NCBI RefSeq assembly: GCF_050908995.1
Contig: NC_135126.1
Coordinates: 15,376,001-15,440,000 of the forward strand
Source: Andrena cerasifolii
Lineage: Eukaryota > Arthropoda > Insecta > Hymenoptera > Andrenidae
Direction of reading: 5' to 3'
Length of the DNA: 64,000 bases
In this document: piece by piece, positions 12,140 to 25,400 of the stretch
Layout: each line of letters opens with the position of its first letter
How positions within the stretch are numbered: the first letter of the stretch is position 1
The notes under the pieces: generated by a model
Database searches by the model: none
Told to the model about the DNA's origin: nothing
The model's input: only the letters and a program-made list of their open reading frames with translations
Made by a program: the position numbers and the translations under genes

Positions 12140-12990
12140 AACGAGCAATTATTATTATTATTATTATTGTTTATATCAACGGGTAAAGACCCTTTAGTTT
12201 ACAATTAACAAATAAACAATGTAAAAGAAAAAACAGAAGAAAAGCCAGTACGTACGTAAACAAACCATGATACAATAAAATAATGGAACTAATGAACTAA
12301 TACTATTAACGTTAGAATTTAAATTAACGGGCGTGTACAAAGACGTTCCTGCGAGCCAAGGCCCGCGAACGATATTTAAAGGTAACCAATGTACCGTTAA
12401 AAAAATCAACATGTTCGCTATAACGATTCGCTAATTTACATATTCTATTAATGGAGTTATTCATCCCAAACGACGTGCTGTGTTTCGATAAAAAGAGAAG
12501 TCGATCTTAGAGAAACAGTAGGCGCATACAGGTTAAGCAGAGCCAAAATGTACGCAGAATCGGTGTAGCCATTAATAATACTGAAAAGGCAAGTCAGATC
12601 GGATAGACGTCGACGATGTTCCAACGCGAGAAGACCGCTGACTTCCAGAATAGAACTATATTCGTGACATAGTCGGGACATCGGAGTACCGAGCTTAAAA
12701 GCCAGCAGTCGCAAGAATTTATGCTGAACGCGTTCCAATAATGTAATATACTTTTCCTGATAGGGAATTCCACACAGGAGACGCGTACAGTGAATTTTTG
12801 GTAAAACGATCGGAGTAGCGTTCGGAGGGCCCGGATGATTTCTTCGACTGTTTAACGCTGACGGTGTCGCTGGCTCGCGATCCGTCTTTGATAAAGATTC
12901 CATTTAGGTGGAGCAAGCACTTTGCGCGGTTCCAAGTTCCGACCTCGTTCCATCGATAGTGTGTACTCAGGGCTAGAACGAGCATTCCGT
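12140..12990 (-). mobile_element. 3' end of a degenerate non-LTR retrotransposon (LINE)
   Basis: On the minus strand a reverse-transcriptase-ORF C-terminal remnant (12985-12457) is followed by an AT-rich 3' region. It ends in a TAA trinucleotide run (the TTA run at 12148-12170 on the plus strand). A 3' tail of simple TAA repeats is characteristic of some LINE clades such as I. A related 3' tail occurs at 41803-41895. The 5' part is missing, as is usual for 5'-truncated LINE copies. Confidence 0.75.
12457..12985 (-). pseudogene. LINE reverse transcriptase C-terminal fragment, frameshifted
   Basis: Two overlapping minus-strand frames together carry the region after the reverse transcriptase domain. 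One has YASPVWNSLSGK. The other has LLERVQHKFLRLLAFKLG, followed by a segment rich in RRRLSDLTCLFSIINGYTDS. The pattern SPVW-LERVQ-FLR-RR-DL-L-INGxxDS is typical of LINE ORF2 C-termini in insects (family knowledge). The shift between the two frames near 12750 shows that it is broken and not expressed as one protein. Confidence 0.75.
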
Positions 12991-15680
12991 TCGTGTACCG
13001 TCAAAGCCACTTGAGAGAGTAGAGACAGAGAGAAGGGCCCGCGCGTACAGCCAGCACGCCTCTATCCCGGAGCACCGCGCCTCCTTCACGATAAGATCTC
13101 CACGCATCGAATTCAACGATTTCCTTGAACATCGACCAGCAAATATTAGCATAGCTATTATTGCTCCTCCGCTCGGCTCCCTTGCGCGATCCAATCGAAT
13201 TCGATCGAGCCTTCTATTGGACGATCCTCGAGGAGAAGCTCTTTCCGCGCGATAAAAAGAGCATCGCTACACTTCCAATCGTGCATCCGATATTCTTTCC
13301 TACTTCCACCCGGTGGAGTGCCTCCGCTGCCCTCCCCTCCGCGCCGTGATCGCTAGCAATTGGACGATACTTTCTAATCGAAACCGCTTCAACAGGGCTA
13401 ACCTTTTCATTGAATTGCTTGCAACGAAAGCATCGCGGCTGTCGCAGCTGTGCAAGCCACCGGCTCCGCCACGGCGATATCTGGATTTTAATTTCGACCA
13501 CGATCCAATCTCTGAGCTTGCAGCGGCTCCACCACTTTCGACCGACTCTCCAACCCTCCCTTCCCCATCTCCTTCTCCCTTTTAGAGCTTCTCGCCAGAG
13601 ATGTTCCTTCGGCGAAGCCGTCTCGCTCCGCGGCGACGAAGACACAGCTTTAAGAGGACAGCGAGGCAGACGCAATCGCGGCCACGGAGAATCGAAGATC
13701 AGAGATAAATCCGTCGATTCCCCCGGTTTTGAATGCCACCCGAATACGTGTGCGCCTTCTCGCGTCTGTGTGCTTTCGACTGATGCCGGAAGGGACGCGG
13801 TTTTAGGGGAAGAGGGAGGATAAAAAAAAAGGCTGAAAGAAACCAACCGTCGAAGGAGATCGTGGTGGTGAACGCGGATGGAACCGATCGTAAATTATTC
13901 CGCGCGTTTAGGGGGTTAAGCGACTCGCGCCCCTTTCAGCCACTGGCATGGCAGCCCGTTCCTTTCGACCCTCCGCGCTCCACGTCCACGCCCGCGTCGC
14001 TGCGCCCTTCGTCGACCCACCCAACCACCCACGGACCATCCTTTTCCCCGACGTTTCTTCCTCGCGACAAGATGCGAACGGAAGGGGTAAATGGAGGGTG
14101 GAAATCTATGGTGCCATTAACGTGACCTTTCCTTCCTTCCTGCCCGTTCGTCCGCCGCGCCGGCTTCGGCCCTGCCGCTCTCGCATTCCCCTCGCTCCTC
14201 GTAACTCCCAGCCACCCGTATCTTCGCCACGGTTTTATTAAAATACTAAATCGGACGGGAACGGTCGCGCCAGATAGGCACTGCCCTTCCTCCCGTCTAG
14301 CTGCGAGCCGTCTGCCTCTCGATTACCGTTCGACTTCAATCCGTGGCTGCCGCAGCTTCCTTCGCGAGCGAACGGGAAGACGTAAAGCAGAGACGCGGAA
14401 ATATAACGCGCGCGCGTTAATTTGCCGCCCAGCTCGATGCGGTTGTATATTTTCTTGGCGCGTCACGCCGATTAACGGGGCTTAAAAATGTAAAACGCGC
14501 TGCCAGACGTCGCTGAAAACCGGGCCCCTCTCTTCTCTTTTTTTCCCCCTTCCCCCCTTTGCCGGGGATCGCGGGCACGTAATCGTCGCGTTTGTATCCT
14601 TTTCCTCGAGCAATTAGATCCAGTGGACCTCTTTCAGGGAGTGTGCGCGTAGTCAAGCAAAAGCTGCCAGCCACGATGAACACGCTGCCATGAAAGCGCA
14701 GCTAGTAGTCGAGGCTGCTTTCATTTATAACCACTGCTGCCTCCAAGACTTTGACTCGGCCGAGGAGTAGCACCTCATTATCCTACATACCGACTCGTTT
14801 ATACCCGATGTTGTCGAGCCCTCCCGGGCTCTCGAAACCTTGCGTTCGCGTTTCCTTCAATCTCTCCTGCCTAATCTCGCTCCCTTTCACCCTCGCCTTA
14901 CCACGGCCTTTCTTCCTCCGCTTTTCCACCCTGCTTCTAGATTCTGCAGCTTCGACTACGCATTCTCTTATCGAGTTTGCGTAATCCTAGAACGCAACTC
15001 CCGACACGGGTGCGTCCGAAAGTTCGTCAGCTTTTCGCCCGCGTTTGTTTCGCTAGGTTGAATCACCATTCAATCGCAACGGGATACAGTGAGACAGTGA
15101 GGTGGGGGCAGAGATAGGGAAGATAGGCGCGGCGTAACGAGGAGACTTTAATAATGGGGGTGTCACAAAGAGATATTCGCGTGGGTCGGGAACATGCGTC
15201 ATTATCCACTCGCGGGGGTGTCGCGCAGCATTCCACGGGAAAGTTGCTCGTCGCGGTGCCTCCCGATCAGCGATCGAACTGCTGCACTCTTGACACTTGC
15301 CGCGGGGCCGCGGACGGGGCTCGGAGGAGGGTTGAACGAACCACTGTGCGCGACCTACGACTGGCAAAAGTTGGCGCGAGGGTGGCTGAATCGAATCGAG
15401 TGTAACCAGGTCGAGGTGACGCGAGACGGAGCGATTTACTTCTGTCGAGGTTCGCCAGAACGATGGAAGCTTACCACTCGACGCTCCGCCGTAAAAGCTT
15501 TTGCAGACAGTGCGCGGGGAGGAGGTCAACCGATCCCCGCAGACGCGCGCTTAAGTGCTCCACCTTGGTGTGCGTTCACAGCGGCGCGGCGTCGCGACGC
15601 GCCGGGCGGATCGCGCCGACGAGTCTCCTGCTCGCCGATCAACGTTGGCCTGAAAGGGTTTCGCTTTCGTTTTCCTATAA
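12991..15680. other. GC-rich stretch without a recognisable gene
   Basis: CpG-rich sequence with several overlapping open frames, the longest 210 codons on the minus strand at 13214-13846. Their residue content (many Arg, Ser and Pro, no domain pattern) matches chance reading of GC-rich DNA. Confidence 0.45.
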
Positions 15681-15876
15681 GCGACTGGACGCAACGGACG
15701 TGCCAAGGATTTCAAGTCGATTTTCTCGAAAATGAAGCGCGATATCAAAAAAAGTTACTCTTTCTTTTCGACTTATAAGAAGTAAATGAGTGGAGAAAAA
15801 GGAACGAACTTTTTTGATGTTGCGCTTCATCTTCGAGCAAATCGACTTTGAAGTTCTCGACGTTGCGTTCAGTCGC
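15681..15876. repeat. Foldback element, about 75-bp arms
   Basis: The left arm (15681-15757) starts GCGACTGGACGCAACG and the right arm (15805-15876) ends CGTTGCGTTCAGTCGC. They are inverted copies with scattered mismatches around a short loop. It is probably a small MITE. No target duplication was identified. Confidence 0.7.
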
Positions 15877-17920
15877 AAACAGAGGAAAGATAAGATGATG
15901 CAACGTATTTCAGAAATATGTGCTTGCTCAAGACGCTCGATCGATTACAATGCCACTGTGCGGACAAAACAACTAATACACGGTTAGATTATTAAAGAAA
16001 CAGCATCGCGATGGCATTCAAGAGTTCTGTAGCGGAGATAAGCTGGGGTCTCATATTAGGAGAGGTCGTCATATTCGGCTACTTTACTCTATACAATGCG
16101 ACCCTTAGTTTCTAGAACTCTTCGCTGCTATCCGTGCACGGTGGTTCGCGTTCCGCTGGCAGCAGGTAATTTCGCCCGGAAAACGCTCGCTGCATTGGAG
16201 CCGGACGATATGTATGCGAAACGGTCGGCGGATAGCGAACGGGGTCAAAGTTTTCATCAGGCACCGGCGGGATTAAAAAGGAAGGCGAGCATGGCTTTGG
16301 TTTTCGCACAGAGGGAATAAGAGGCTTGGAATTAACGGAAATTGACGCGTGGGATTCTCGCGGGGTTGCGTGGGAAGTGTGCGCTTCCTGCGAGCTCCGC
16401 CGTATCTCTACATAATTTAACAACTTATCCCGACTTGCAAAGTCAAGATCATCTCCTTCCCCCTGTATCCCGCCTTCCACCGTCGACAAGAACCACTTCG
16501 CCGACTTTCCGCGAGTTTGGAGCCGCGATGCGGGTAGCTTCTGACGCAGCAGGCCGCTTCCGACAAAGCAGCGACACGCGAGTCGATATCCTGTAATCCT
16601 CTGTAGTCGAGTGTCTGTCATCCACCCTTTCGGGAGGACGTATCGCGGCGGAACAGCGATAAGAAAGTCTTTCTTAGGGGAGCTCCTAATTAGCAGCCGC
16701 GATCTGCAGTGAGCGTCCTTAGCCGGGGACGCGAGGATGAGAAGCGGCTCCTGAGACCGACGAAAGATTCCGTGGATGGATTCGTTTCACGGGCTACCGC
16801 TGGAAAAAGTAAAGAGCCGGGCGAGACCAAGAGCCAGCCGGTGGTGTCGGTTTCATCGAGATACGACGACGTTGAAGCGACTCTTTGAGCGTCGCACGAT
16901 AACACGCGCGCAGAAGTGAACGTTACGCCCGAAAGGGAAACGCTCGTGCCTGCCTCCCTTTTGATCGAGTCAGCCGCCGATATTTCCATGAAAAACTCCC
17001 GCTGCTTTCCTCCTTGACGGCGCAGAACGTGGCACGCGTGAGTTTCACGCCCCTGTGCGCGGGCCCAGGGACGCGCTTTTGCTTCTTTGAACGCTTGTTG
17101 CCTCGCAGATATCAAGGAAGATCAATTATCATTCACGAATGGCTTGAGTTCTAATGTGCGAGGAAAAAAGGCACCTCTGCTTCCCAGACGTTCCGAGCGA
17201 TCGATCGAATAAATTGCCGAGGTTTCTCCTCGGGAACCGCGTGCACAGAGTCAATGCCACCCCCCCGCTACCGCGCTGGCGAGCTTCTTATCCGATTCTA
17301 TTTTGTCGCGATTCAATCTTAATCCCAATCTCGATTCGGTACCCAGACCCCGATCCCACTTTCAGTCCCGATATCATCCTATTCGTGACATTTCTGCCCC
17401 TCGAGCGAGTAGTCGTTCTCGAGTCCTTTTCTTCTGTTCGATGCCACGCTGGGCTCAGCTTTCTCCTCCCCCACGCCCAGCTCCTTTCTGCCTCGACGTG
17501 CTCACCGCCGCGCTCCTCATCCTCCTTCTTTCACTTTCCTCGCAAATCCTTGCAGCTCCGCGGCGATCCTCTTTTCCCTCGCACTCGCGCCGATCTCTTT
17601 TCACCGAGCCACCCCTCCGCCCGCGACCTCTTATCCGCCGCGCCGGCCGCGCTTCTCCTCGCCGGCGAATCGACGAGGAACAAATGTCGCGGTCGAGGTG
17701 CACGGGGATGCCGGTCGAGCCTTTGTCGCGGTGTACCGCTGCTCTCACGATAAATTAATGTCGGGGGGTATTCCACTTTTAGCCCCTGGCTGGCAACTAC
17801 TTTGCGTCCGAACTTATTGGAAGTTGGAGCGCGGCGCTTGATGAGGGAGCGAGGAGTGGACGTTGCGGCGAGTTGTTTTACGGCTAGGTTGCTTGTTGTT
17901 TTCGGGTTTCTAGATGACGC
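15877..17920. other. GC-rich stretch without a recognisable gene
   Basis: CpG-rich and pyrimidine-rich sequence. An open frame of 199 codons at 17154-17753 has no recognisable domain and overlaps other frames. Nothing else is supported. Confidence 0.45.
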
Positions 17921-18960
17921 ACAGTGGCACGTCCAAAAACCTGGCCTAAAGTGGAGAATTTTTTTCCTGATTTTTACAGATCTGTGTATTGCATTTCATT
18001 TATGACTTATCAAAGCATGATTCTTCACTAATACCAATTTTTATTGTACAATCCTCTTAGAGATATGCGATCTCAAAGTTGCTAGTGTTATGATCTGGAA
18101 CTTTTAGACCAGAATTGAAAGGAACTTTTTCATATAATGTCAAACTATAATTCGTTTTTTTCTGTGCTGATAGCTATCTGACGTGCTGTAAGTTAATATA
18201 TATTCTGGTTTTATTGGTTTATTTCACTGTTTACAGCTATGGTAGAGGAGAATACATGGCCTATATATTTTTTCACCTCTCCTAACGAAATAGTTATGTA
18301 TCAAACGAAATCAAGCGGCAATGATTGTTGTAAAATAAAGTTTGAAGTTTCTTGAAGAAAGGCCCGTTGCATTTTTCTGCGTTAAATTGCGATCTTATGA
18401 GTTATTGTCAATTATTTGCCGCCCGCACCGTTTATGGAGGGGTACATTTGAGCCGTTCACAGGACAAATCGATTATCTCCACTTTTGGAAATATTTTAAA
18501 TTTAAGTGTCAAAGCACTTGGTTCAGTCATAACTTTTTATATTTATAATAAATTAAAATACTTCAAAAAGTGGAGTTAATCGATTTGTCCTGTGAACGGC
18601 TGATTTATGGCATAGGATCGGAATATCGTGTTTAAAGTTATCGTGTTGGTAAAGATGAAAAAGAAGAACAAGAAGAAGAAAAAGGTTTAAAAATTTACAG
18701 AAATATTAGCGAAGGAAAAAAAAATTGGCTGGGGTGTGATACACCCCTTGTGATCGTGAATGGTTAATGAAAGTTCTTAAACGCATAGCATATAGTAGTA
18801 CGCGAGCAGCAATTTTCATTTTCTGTGGAAATTCGCTTCCAAGGGGTAAAATCAATTTTTCTTTCTTTTTTTAACTTCGTAACTGTGCGAGGGTGGAATG
18901 AAACTTTATATATAGATAAGAATTGCTGAGTTTTCTATGCTCCATCGCGCTAGGAAAAGG
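17921..18960. other. AT-rich island with an internal palindrome
   Basis: It begins with CACAGTGGCACG, which resembles a transposon terminus (compare the CACAGTGGGA ends at 29059 and 43071), and contains the palindrome at 18451-18602. A matching right end was not found. It is probably a decayed DNA transposon. Confidence 0.4.
18451..18602. repeat. Inverted repeat with about 50-bp arms
   Basis: AGCCGTTCACAGGACAAATC at 18451 is matched by its reverse complement ending at 18602. The arms extend about 50 bp around a loop of similar length. It lies inside an AT-rich island and is likely a small foldback transposon. Confidence 0.8.
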
Positions 18961-21640
18961 AGAATAAAGTAATATTAAAAGAATGCAAGACCGCGATAAC
19001 CGTGAGGGCGGATTTGAACCCCTTCAGATTGAATTTCCTTTACACCTCAGCTGATTTTATTTTCTCCACGCTTTTCTTACGCATTCTGACCATCTCACTC
19101 CCACCATGCCCGTTGAAACAATTGTCACTCGCGCTGCCAGTGAATTCTCCGAAAGACTGACCAAAACTCTGAACCGAGGTGAGAGCTTCAGGTAGACCAA
19201 ACCCGGGCGAGGGCGAAGCAAGAGACCACCTTAGGGGTAGATCCCATGGTCCCCGAAATGAAGCGCGATGACTAATGGTCGGGACGCCCGACATCTGTTC
19301 GAAAATCCCAGCCGACGAGTGTTGCCGGTAATAACGTAATTTCCGTGGTGTCCTGGCGTCCCTGCGTGCTTAATTCGCGGCGGAACACGCGACGTGAAGC
19401 GTCCTCGACAAGCGGTGGCGCTCACCCAGCCGACCGCATTAATCTCGCCTCGGTTGCTCGACGGGACCGTCGAATCGGCCGCGTCCAGCCGAGCCTGGTC
19501 GAGCCCGTTGCCCCGCGACAGGCGAGAGAATACGCGCCTGGATATTCTTGATTGCCGACGTGCCACGAAAAAGGTCGTGGGAGGGGTAGCTCGTTAATTC
19601 GCGCCCTCGACGAAAAGGGTGGCGAACGAGCGATCGAAGGAGACGGAAGCCGCGGGAGGCCGACAATACTTCTTAGAGCGCGTGCGTTAATTGCGCCAAT
19701 GTCGCGCGATTAATTGCTCGGGAATTATTCTCCGGCGTTTGTCCCCGATCGTTCTCGTTCGCGGGGAACCAACCCCCGCGAACGAGAATCGACGAAAGAA
19801 ACACCACGGAGGGCCGGGGGATTTCGTCGGTTCTGAAAATGATGAGGGGCGACGCGATACGGAAAGAGGTCACGCGAGAGCGACGTGGGGGGACGAGGGT
19901 GAACTGATGGATTTCGAGATCGCCCCCGCGTATCGACCTTTTGTTCGAAGACCAGCCTGAAACGGGAACAAAGGACGGGGAAATTAGTTTATCCCCTGAT
20001 GGCTGCCGATGGAATTATCAGGTGTATTCGAGGGTTTCGCTTTGCGGGGACGGTCATTTAATTTAATTTCTCGCACAAAGGACGCGGCCCGGCGATACTC
20101 CTCGAAGGATCCACCGCGGCTCGCGGAAATCCTATCGATTTATCCGGCGAATTCGATCTTGGAGATCCTCTGAAAAAGACTCCGGCTGATCGACGGAGTC
20201 AGAGAGCGTCGTATAATGGCCCTTCGGGCCGCATCGCGAGGTAGTTTAGCGTTGGTATCAATTACCCCCCGGTATCTAATGGAATTGACATGGATGCCTG
20301 TCCGGCAGACGAGACAATGGCATTCCGAGCGCGAGAAGCATCCCGCCGCGGTCGTCGTCGCGGTCGCGCTCGGGATCGATCGACCATAAACCGGGACCCC
20401 GGTGTTGGTTTCGGTTTCCGTTTGAAAGCAGGGTATCGCGGGACCGTGTTCCGCCGCGCGGAACGTGGCTGAAACTGTGCTTGAAAGATACACCGGTTGC
20501 TCTGCGGCGAGAAGCGGTGACGAGGTCGCGCCTGTTGAAAGAGTTCGTCTAGGTTGGCGGGTAGAGGTGTTTCGCGCCGGCTCGCTCTTTCTCTCTTCCG
20601 CGATAGTTTAGATCCCCAGAGCGCGATAATATTGTGTGTCGAAGCCAGTATTTGCCGAGGGGGAGTCGGTGCTCGGTCAACCGTGGTCAGAGTTTCTGCG
20701 TTAGTTCGAGTCAAGAGAGGCTTTAGAAATACAGAAACTTGTTCCATTCGCGCTCCCGCCTCGCGTTTATTCTCCTGTTTCCCTCGGCGACCGTCGCCTC
20801 GCGCCTTTACCCCTCCCAAGCAACTTCTTTTCCCGGCCGTCTTTCTTTCACCTTTGTCCGTTTTCTTGGAGCTACGCCGGGCTCCTCGGACAGCTATTGC
20901 ACTGGGGCGAGTGAGACGCCAGGCCGGAGTTTCAACGTTTTAGGGTTTAGGGGTAGCGATGCGGATTCGAATCTCCGTTTCGAAACGATTCGAAGTTATT
21001 CGAAGCGATTGGAGATGGGAGGAAGGCTCGCCCACGTTCTCCTCGCTAGTTCTTCTCGAAATGTGCGAGGAAATTGCGGCAAGTTGAATGTAATCGTCGT
21101 AAACGAACCGCGTACGAAGCCAGAGGCTTCTGGAACAGGAGGAAGAGGGACGATAAGGGGTGGAAAGTTGCACTCGACCTTTTTTCGCGCTATAATCCCG
21201 CTGCCCAATTTTCCCGGTGTCTCGGATCGAAATTGTTTAGCCTGGTAATCCGCCGGGCGTCGGGGGCTGGGATCGGTTCGCGCACAGATCGCCGACTCCA
21301 GTCGGATCATCCGTAATCAAGCGGAGGTAGATTAGCGACGGAGATTCCGCTCGTTTGCGATGCGCCCCTTCTCCCGTTTCCCCTCTTCTCTCTGTCCCCT
21401 TTTTTATCGTCGGGGTTCCGCGAGTGCAGACGAAATCCTCGATCGAGAGGTCACGTTTAAGGGAAGAAACGTTCTATCGGGGCGCTCCGAACTAGCCAAT
21501 CGACCCGGGGTAGTGATAAGTTCGAAATGGAAATTTACGTGGGTGCGTTAGGCTTTCTCAGAAGGTGCGTTGTAAGAAGAAAAGAAAACTGAAATTTATT
21601 CTTTAAGTAAATTTTTGTAATCACCTAATGAAATTAAAAA
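18961..21640. other. GC-rich stretch without a recognisable gene
   Basis: CpG-rich sequence. The only structure noted is the tight GC-rich hairpin at 19752-19788, listed separately. Confidence 0.45.
19752..19788. repeat. Perfect 15-bp GC-rich hairpin with 7-nt loop
   Basis: TTCTCGTTCGCGGGG (19752-19766) is followed by the loop AACCAAC and the exact complement CCCCGCGAACGAGAA (19774-19788). The stem is perfect and stable, but too short for a usual microRNA precursor. It may be a protein-binding or RNA structure, or chance. Confidence 0.7.
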
Positions 21641-21649
21641 TACTGTTAT

Positions 21650-22410
21650 CCGCTCAACTCGGACCTCCCCAAGATTATGGGGTTACCCACAGTGAGGAGG
21701 TAGAAAAATAATCGATTCTTTGGGAATTTATTTCAGAAAGTACATGCATATTTTTATGCAATGGTTTTTGTATTCAGACGAGGGACGCTTTAGCAGGTTA
21801 TTATATTATGTTTTGGTATACAAATATTTAGTTATTGCACAATTACAACTGATTTCCCGGAAACTGTTTTAAAAAGCATGTTTTGTGGCGACCGACGTTA
21901 TTCCGAACTGGGTTATCTGAAATAAAAAAACGAAGAAAATTTAGTTAGTACAATATTTTATCTAGTCTTTAATCGTTCCGTTTTATAAAATATTAATCTG
22001 GGACAAAATGGCAGATGTTTAAAGTGAAACGATCGATTTTCGTAGAAAAAACACTCATTTTTCATCCATGAAATAAAAACTATGCATTGGAAAAACAAAT
22101 GCTTCGAATAAAGACTAGATTTGAACGTCTAGAAGAAACCTACAAAGTTTCAGAAAGATTGGTGAAGCGGTTTTGGAGAAATCGTGATCACCGGTCTAAA
22201 AACAGCTTCCGGGAAATCAGTTGTAATTTCGCAATAACTAAATATTTTTATACCAAAACATAATATAATAACCTGTTAAAGTGTTCCTCATCTGAATACA
22301 AAAAACATTGCATAAAAATATGCATGCACTTTCTGAAATAAATTCCCAAAGAATCGATTCTTTTTCTACCCCCTGACGGTAGGTAACCCCTTAAATCCCG
22401 AGTGCGCCAC
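21650..22410. mobile_element. Large foldback element with about 210-bp arms
   Basis: Inverted arms of about 210 bp (about 21656-21872 and 22195-22401) carry matching blocks, including GATTTCCCGGAA(A/G)CTG next to the inner spacer and GAATCGATTCTTT further out. The right terminus, CCCGAGTGCGCCACTG, is the same as that of the hAT-like MITE at 1437-1661. The left terminus is degenerate and no 8-bp duplication could be found. Spacer about 320 bp; no coding capacity. Confidence 0.75.
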
Positions 22411-25400
22411 TGCGATCTACCTGAAGCTTTCACCTCGCCTCGGTTCAATTGTGTCAGCGAGCCGAGGCGAGGCGCAGCGCGACTCAAATTGTCAACGTGC
22501 ATAAGAAAAACAGAGGATGAATAGGATGAACCGGGGCGTATAGAGAGAGAGTCTAGCTTTACGCCGCGAGTGACGCGGATAATTGACGGACATCGCGTTG
22601 GGCAGCCGATAATATCGTTTCGCCATTTGCTTGATTCGTTGCCTGAATAGCTCTTTCAGGGGCAGCGTGAATCCACCGATGGATACGGAAACTGGTCCAC
22701 GATCAATGCACGGGAACGCCCCAGCGAGATATTCCGATTTAAATGCGATCGCGGAACGGTAAATAGAATCAAAGCGAGACCGCAGCGCCGATACTCCCTC
22801 GCGAATATCCGATTTTAATTAAGAAAGGATAAATAGCGGCGGCCGGACCCCGTTAAGAGCTCCACGTGCAAAATTTCAGCGTTTCGCTGCGTGGGCGGTA
22901 TGTACTGTACTCGGTGCCCGGAGCGAGTGGCTGATTTGGTTACAGCCGATGATTCACGTTCGACGGGCCGAGACACCGTCTTCGTCTAATTATCCAATAA
23001 CGAACGTGGTTTCGCCTAATCGAGGCCCCGGCCGTACCGCAATTACGGTCGATTGCTCGTTTCCTTGGCAAGTCCAAGAGCCTCGCCGAGGAGAGGCTCC
23101 CTTAACCCACAGGGCGATTCGCGTCATTCGGATGATCCAGGGACGAAGCGTCGAGTGGAGCTTAATTGACGGTATCGGCTAACGAGAGAAATTAATCGAC
23201 ATAGGTACAAGGGGATGAAACGCTGAGTCGGAGGAACGTTGGCGAGATAAAGTAGGAGGATTTTTGCCTTAGGTATCTCAATCATAGATATCTTTAACCA
23301 TCCGTGGTCGCACTTTCTTATAATCACGAATCGGTCACATAGAGTTCACTACACCCCAGCGTCATTTTCGCGTACTTGAATCTTTTAACTTTCGAGTGAT
23401 AATTGTACATTCGTAGTATTAATAGGCTTTTTCTAGAAATGTAAATTTTGATACGATAGTGGTTCAAGAAGAACGATTTTCCACGGCTGGGGAAAACAGC
23501 GATATTTTTTAATTTTTATTTTATTTCTTTTCGCGATGAATCATCTTTGGAAGTCATAAAAGCGCGACCTTTGAACTCGATAGCAAAATAGGCACGTTTT
23601 TACGGCACCAGGAGAAAGAGGGGCACCACAGAAATTTTCTGAATTTTAAAATCCTATTTTTGTTAGAAACAATTTTTCGTCAAATTATCGGAAATGTCAA
23701 AGGAATCGTACAATGCGTTTAGGTGATCACCCTCAAAATCTGTTAAGTGCTTAAAAGATCCTCTAAAGATCTTAATTGAATCCTATCTTTAAGCTTACGC
23801 TTAACAGCAGTGCACTGCGATTCCAGTTGTTTGCATCGTTGCCAGTGCCTCCGAAATCTGTCGAAGTTTCTCTAAAAGGGCGCACACATTCGGGCGCCCT
23901 AAATCTTATTAACTATGGAACGGTCTCTCATCGGAGGATCGAGGCGATCGAGGTCCTCGTTGGAACGTTGTAGCAAGGGTTGCAGTATCGATCGTTGTTC
24001 CCTCGCCCTCCCGCGAGACCGCAATGTAACAAGCCGCCAGGCATACCGAATTGGGAGAAGCAGTAATTACGAGCGGGGAACAGTAATTCCGCTAAATCGC
24101 GTTCCCGTTGTGTCCTGCTCGTGAAGTATACAAATTGTATCTGTACACAGGCGCCAGTCGGTCGCTCCGGATCCAGCGCGATCCAAGGAACTCGCCAGCG
24201 GCGTTATCACGCGGCTGGCTCGAAAATTGTTGCGCGCCGTACATCATACGTGTGAAATAGAATTTGGACGGATGTTGGGAGTCGGCCCGCGTAGGGGAAA
24301 CGGAGAAAATTGAAAGCAACTCGGCTGCGACGGAGGAGGATGAAACAGGATGGGGCAGAGGGTGCGGATAGCGCGAGAGATCGCGTAGCAACATGTATAA
24401 CTATATACCGCAGCCATTGCGTGGTGAAAGGGCGAGCAAGAGGGAAACGAAGGAGGCGAACGCGAGGAGGCGTAGGAATCGATGGGTCGTCGAGATCGCT
24501 CCATTATACAAGGATTTGCTCTCGTCGACGTTGATGGGATTTGGTTGAAGGATGGTCTCGCTGGCGAAATCGACCGGTTGTCTTGCAGCCTGCCGCGATC
24601 CACGGATCCGCGAGGCTAAGGTAGTCCGAGGTGGCGGGCCAGGTCGATATCCCGGTGTTAATTTGCACACGGCCTCCGTCCATGGTCCTCGCTCCGCCCG
24701 CGGATATGCCGACGATAATTGAAGGAGTGGCCGATCGAATGCGTCAAAGACGAACACGGTCGCGATCAAAGCGGCGATTCGCATAATAAAGAGCGGCCAC
24801 GAGTACCCTTCTACTTCTACAGATCGACAGAAACGTTTCATGGGTCCCGCGGAAATATTTATCTATAACGGGTCCTTTGATTCTCCAATTCTCCATTCCC
24901 TATCTTCCTCCGGCGAACGTTTCTCGCGCGAACACCGGGGGAACCGTATCAGTTCGTCCGGTGGCCTTTCGATTAGAGGGCGATGGAGCGAGACGGGGCA
25001 GCAAGGCGACAAGTGGGCGGCTTCGGAAAATGCTGGAAAATGGACAGACGCGGCGCATTTTCGCTGTCACTATTTGCGCTCCACTCGAAAACAGTGGCTC
25101 GGGTTTGTAGTCACTTTGAAGCCGAATGCGTGTTCCCTTGGAGCCCGCGCGACGAGCGTCGGTCAACCCTTGCTCGAAACCCTGTCGTCGAAACAGGGCG
25201 CATTGCGATTCACGCGACGCGGATAATACTCCCGGTCTTTAATTAATCGCCGCAAATTTATATCGGTCGAGTATTGCCACCGGTCTTCGTTACCACTTCG
25301 CCAGCGTCGTAACGAATGAAATTCCCAACTCGAGAGGCAGATCGCATCGGCTCCTTCGCTCTTCTTCGACCCTGATTCGATTCTTGTCGAGGACAGCTTC

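Noticed and set aside
13214..13846. 210-codon minus-strand open frame
   Set aside because: No recognisable domain, no splice context, and the composition is expected from GC-rich noncoding DNA.
17921..18960. Complete transposon with CACAGTGG ends
   Set aside because: Only one possible end is visible. No convincing inverted partner or target duplication was found.
19000..19060. tRNA-like B-box (GGTTCAAATCC on the minus strand)
   Set aside because: The bases around it do not form a T-arm stem, and no A-box or acceptor stem can be placed.
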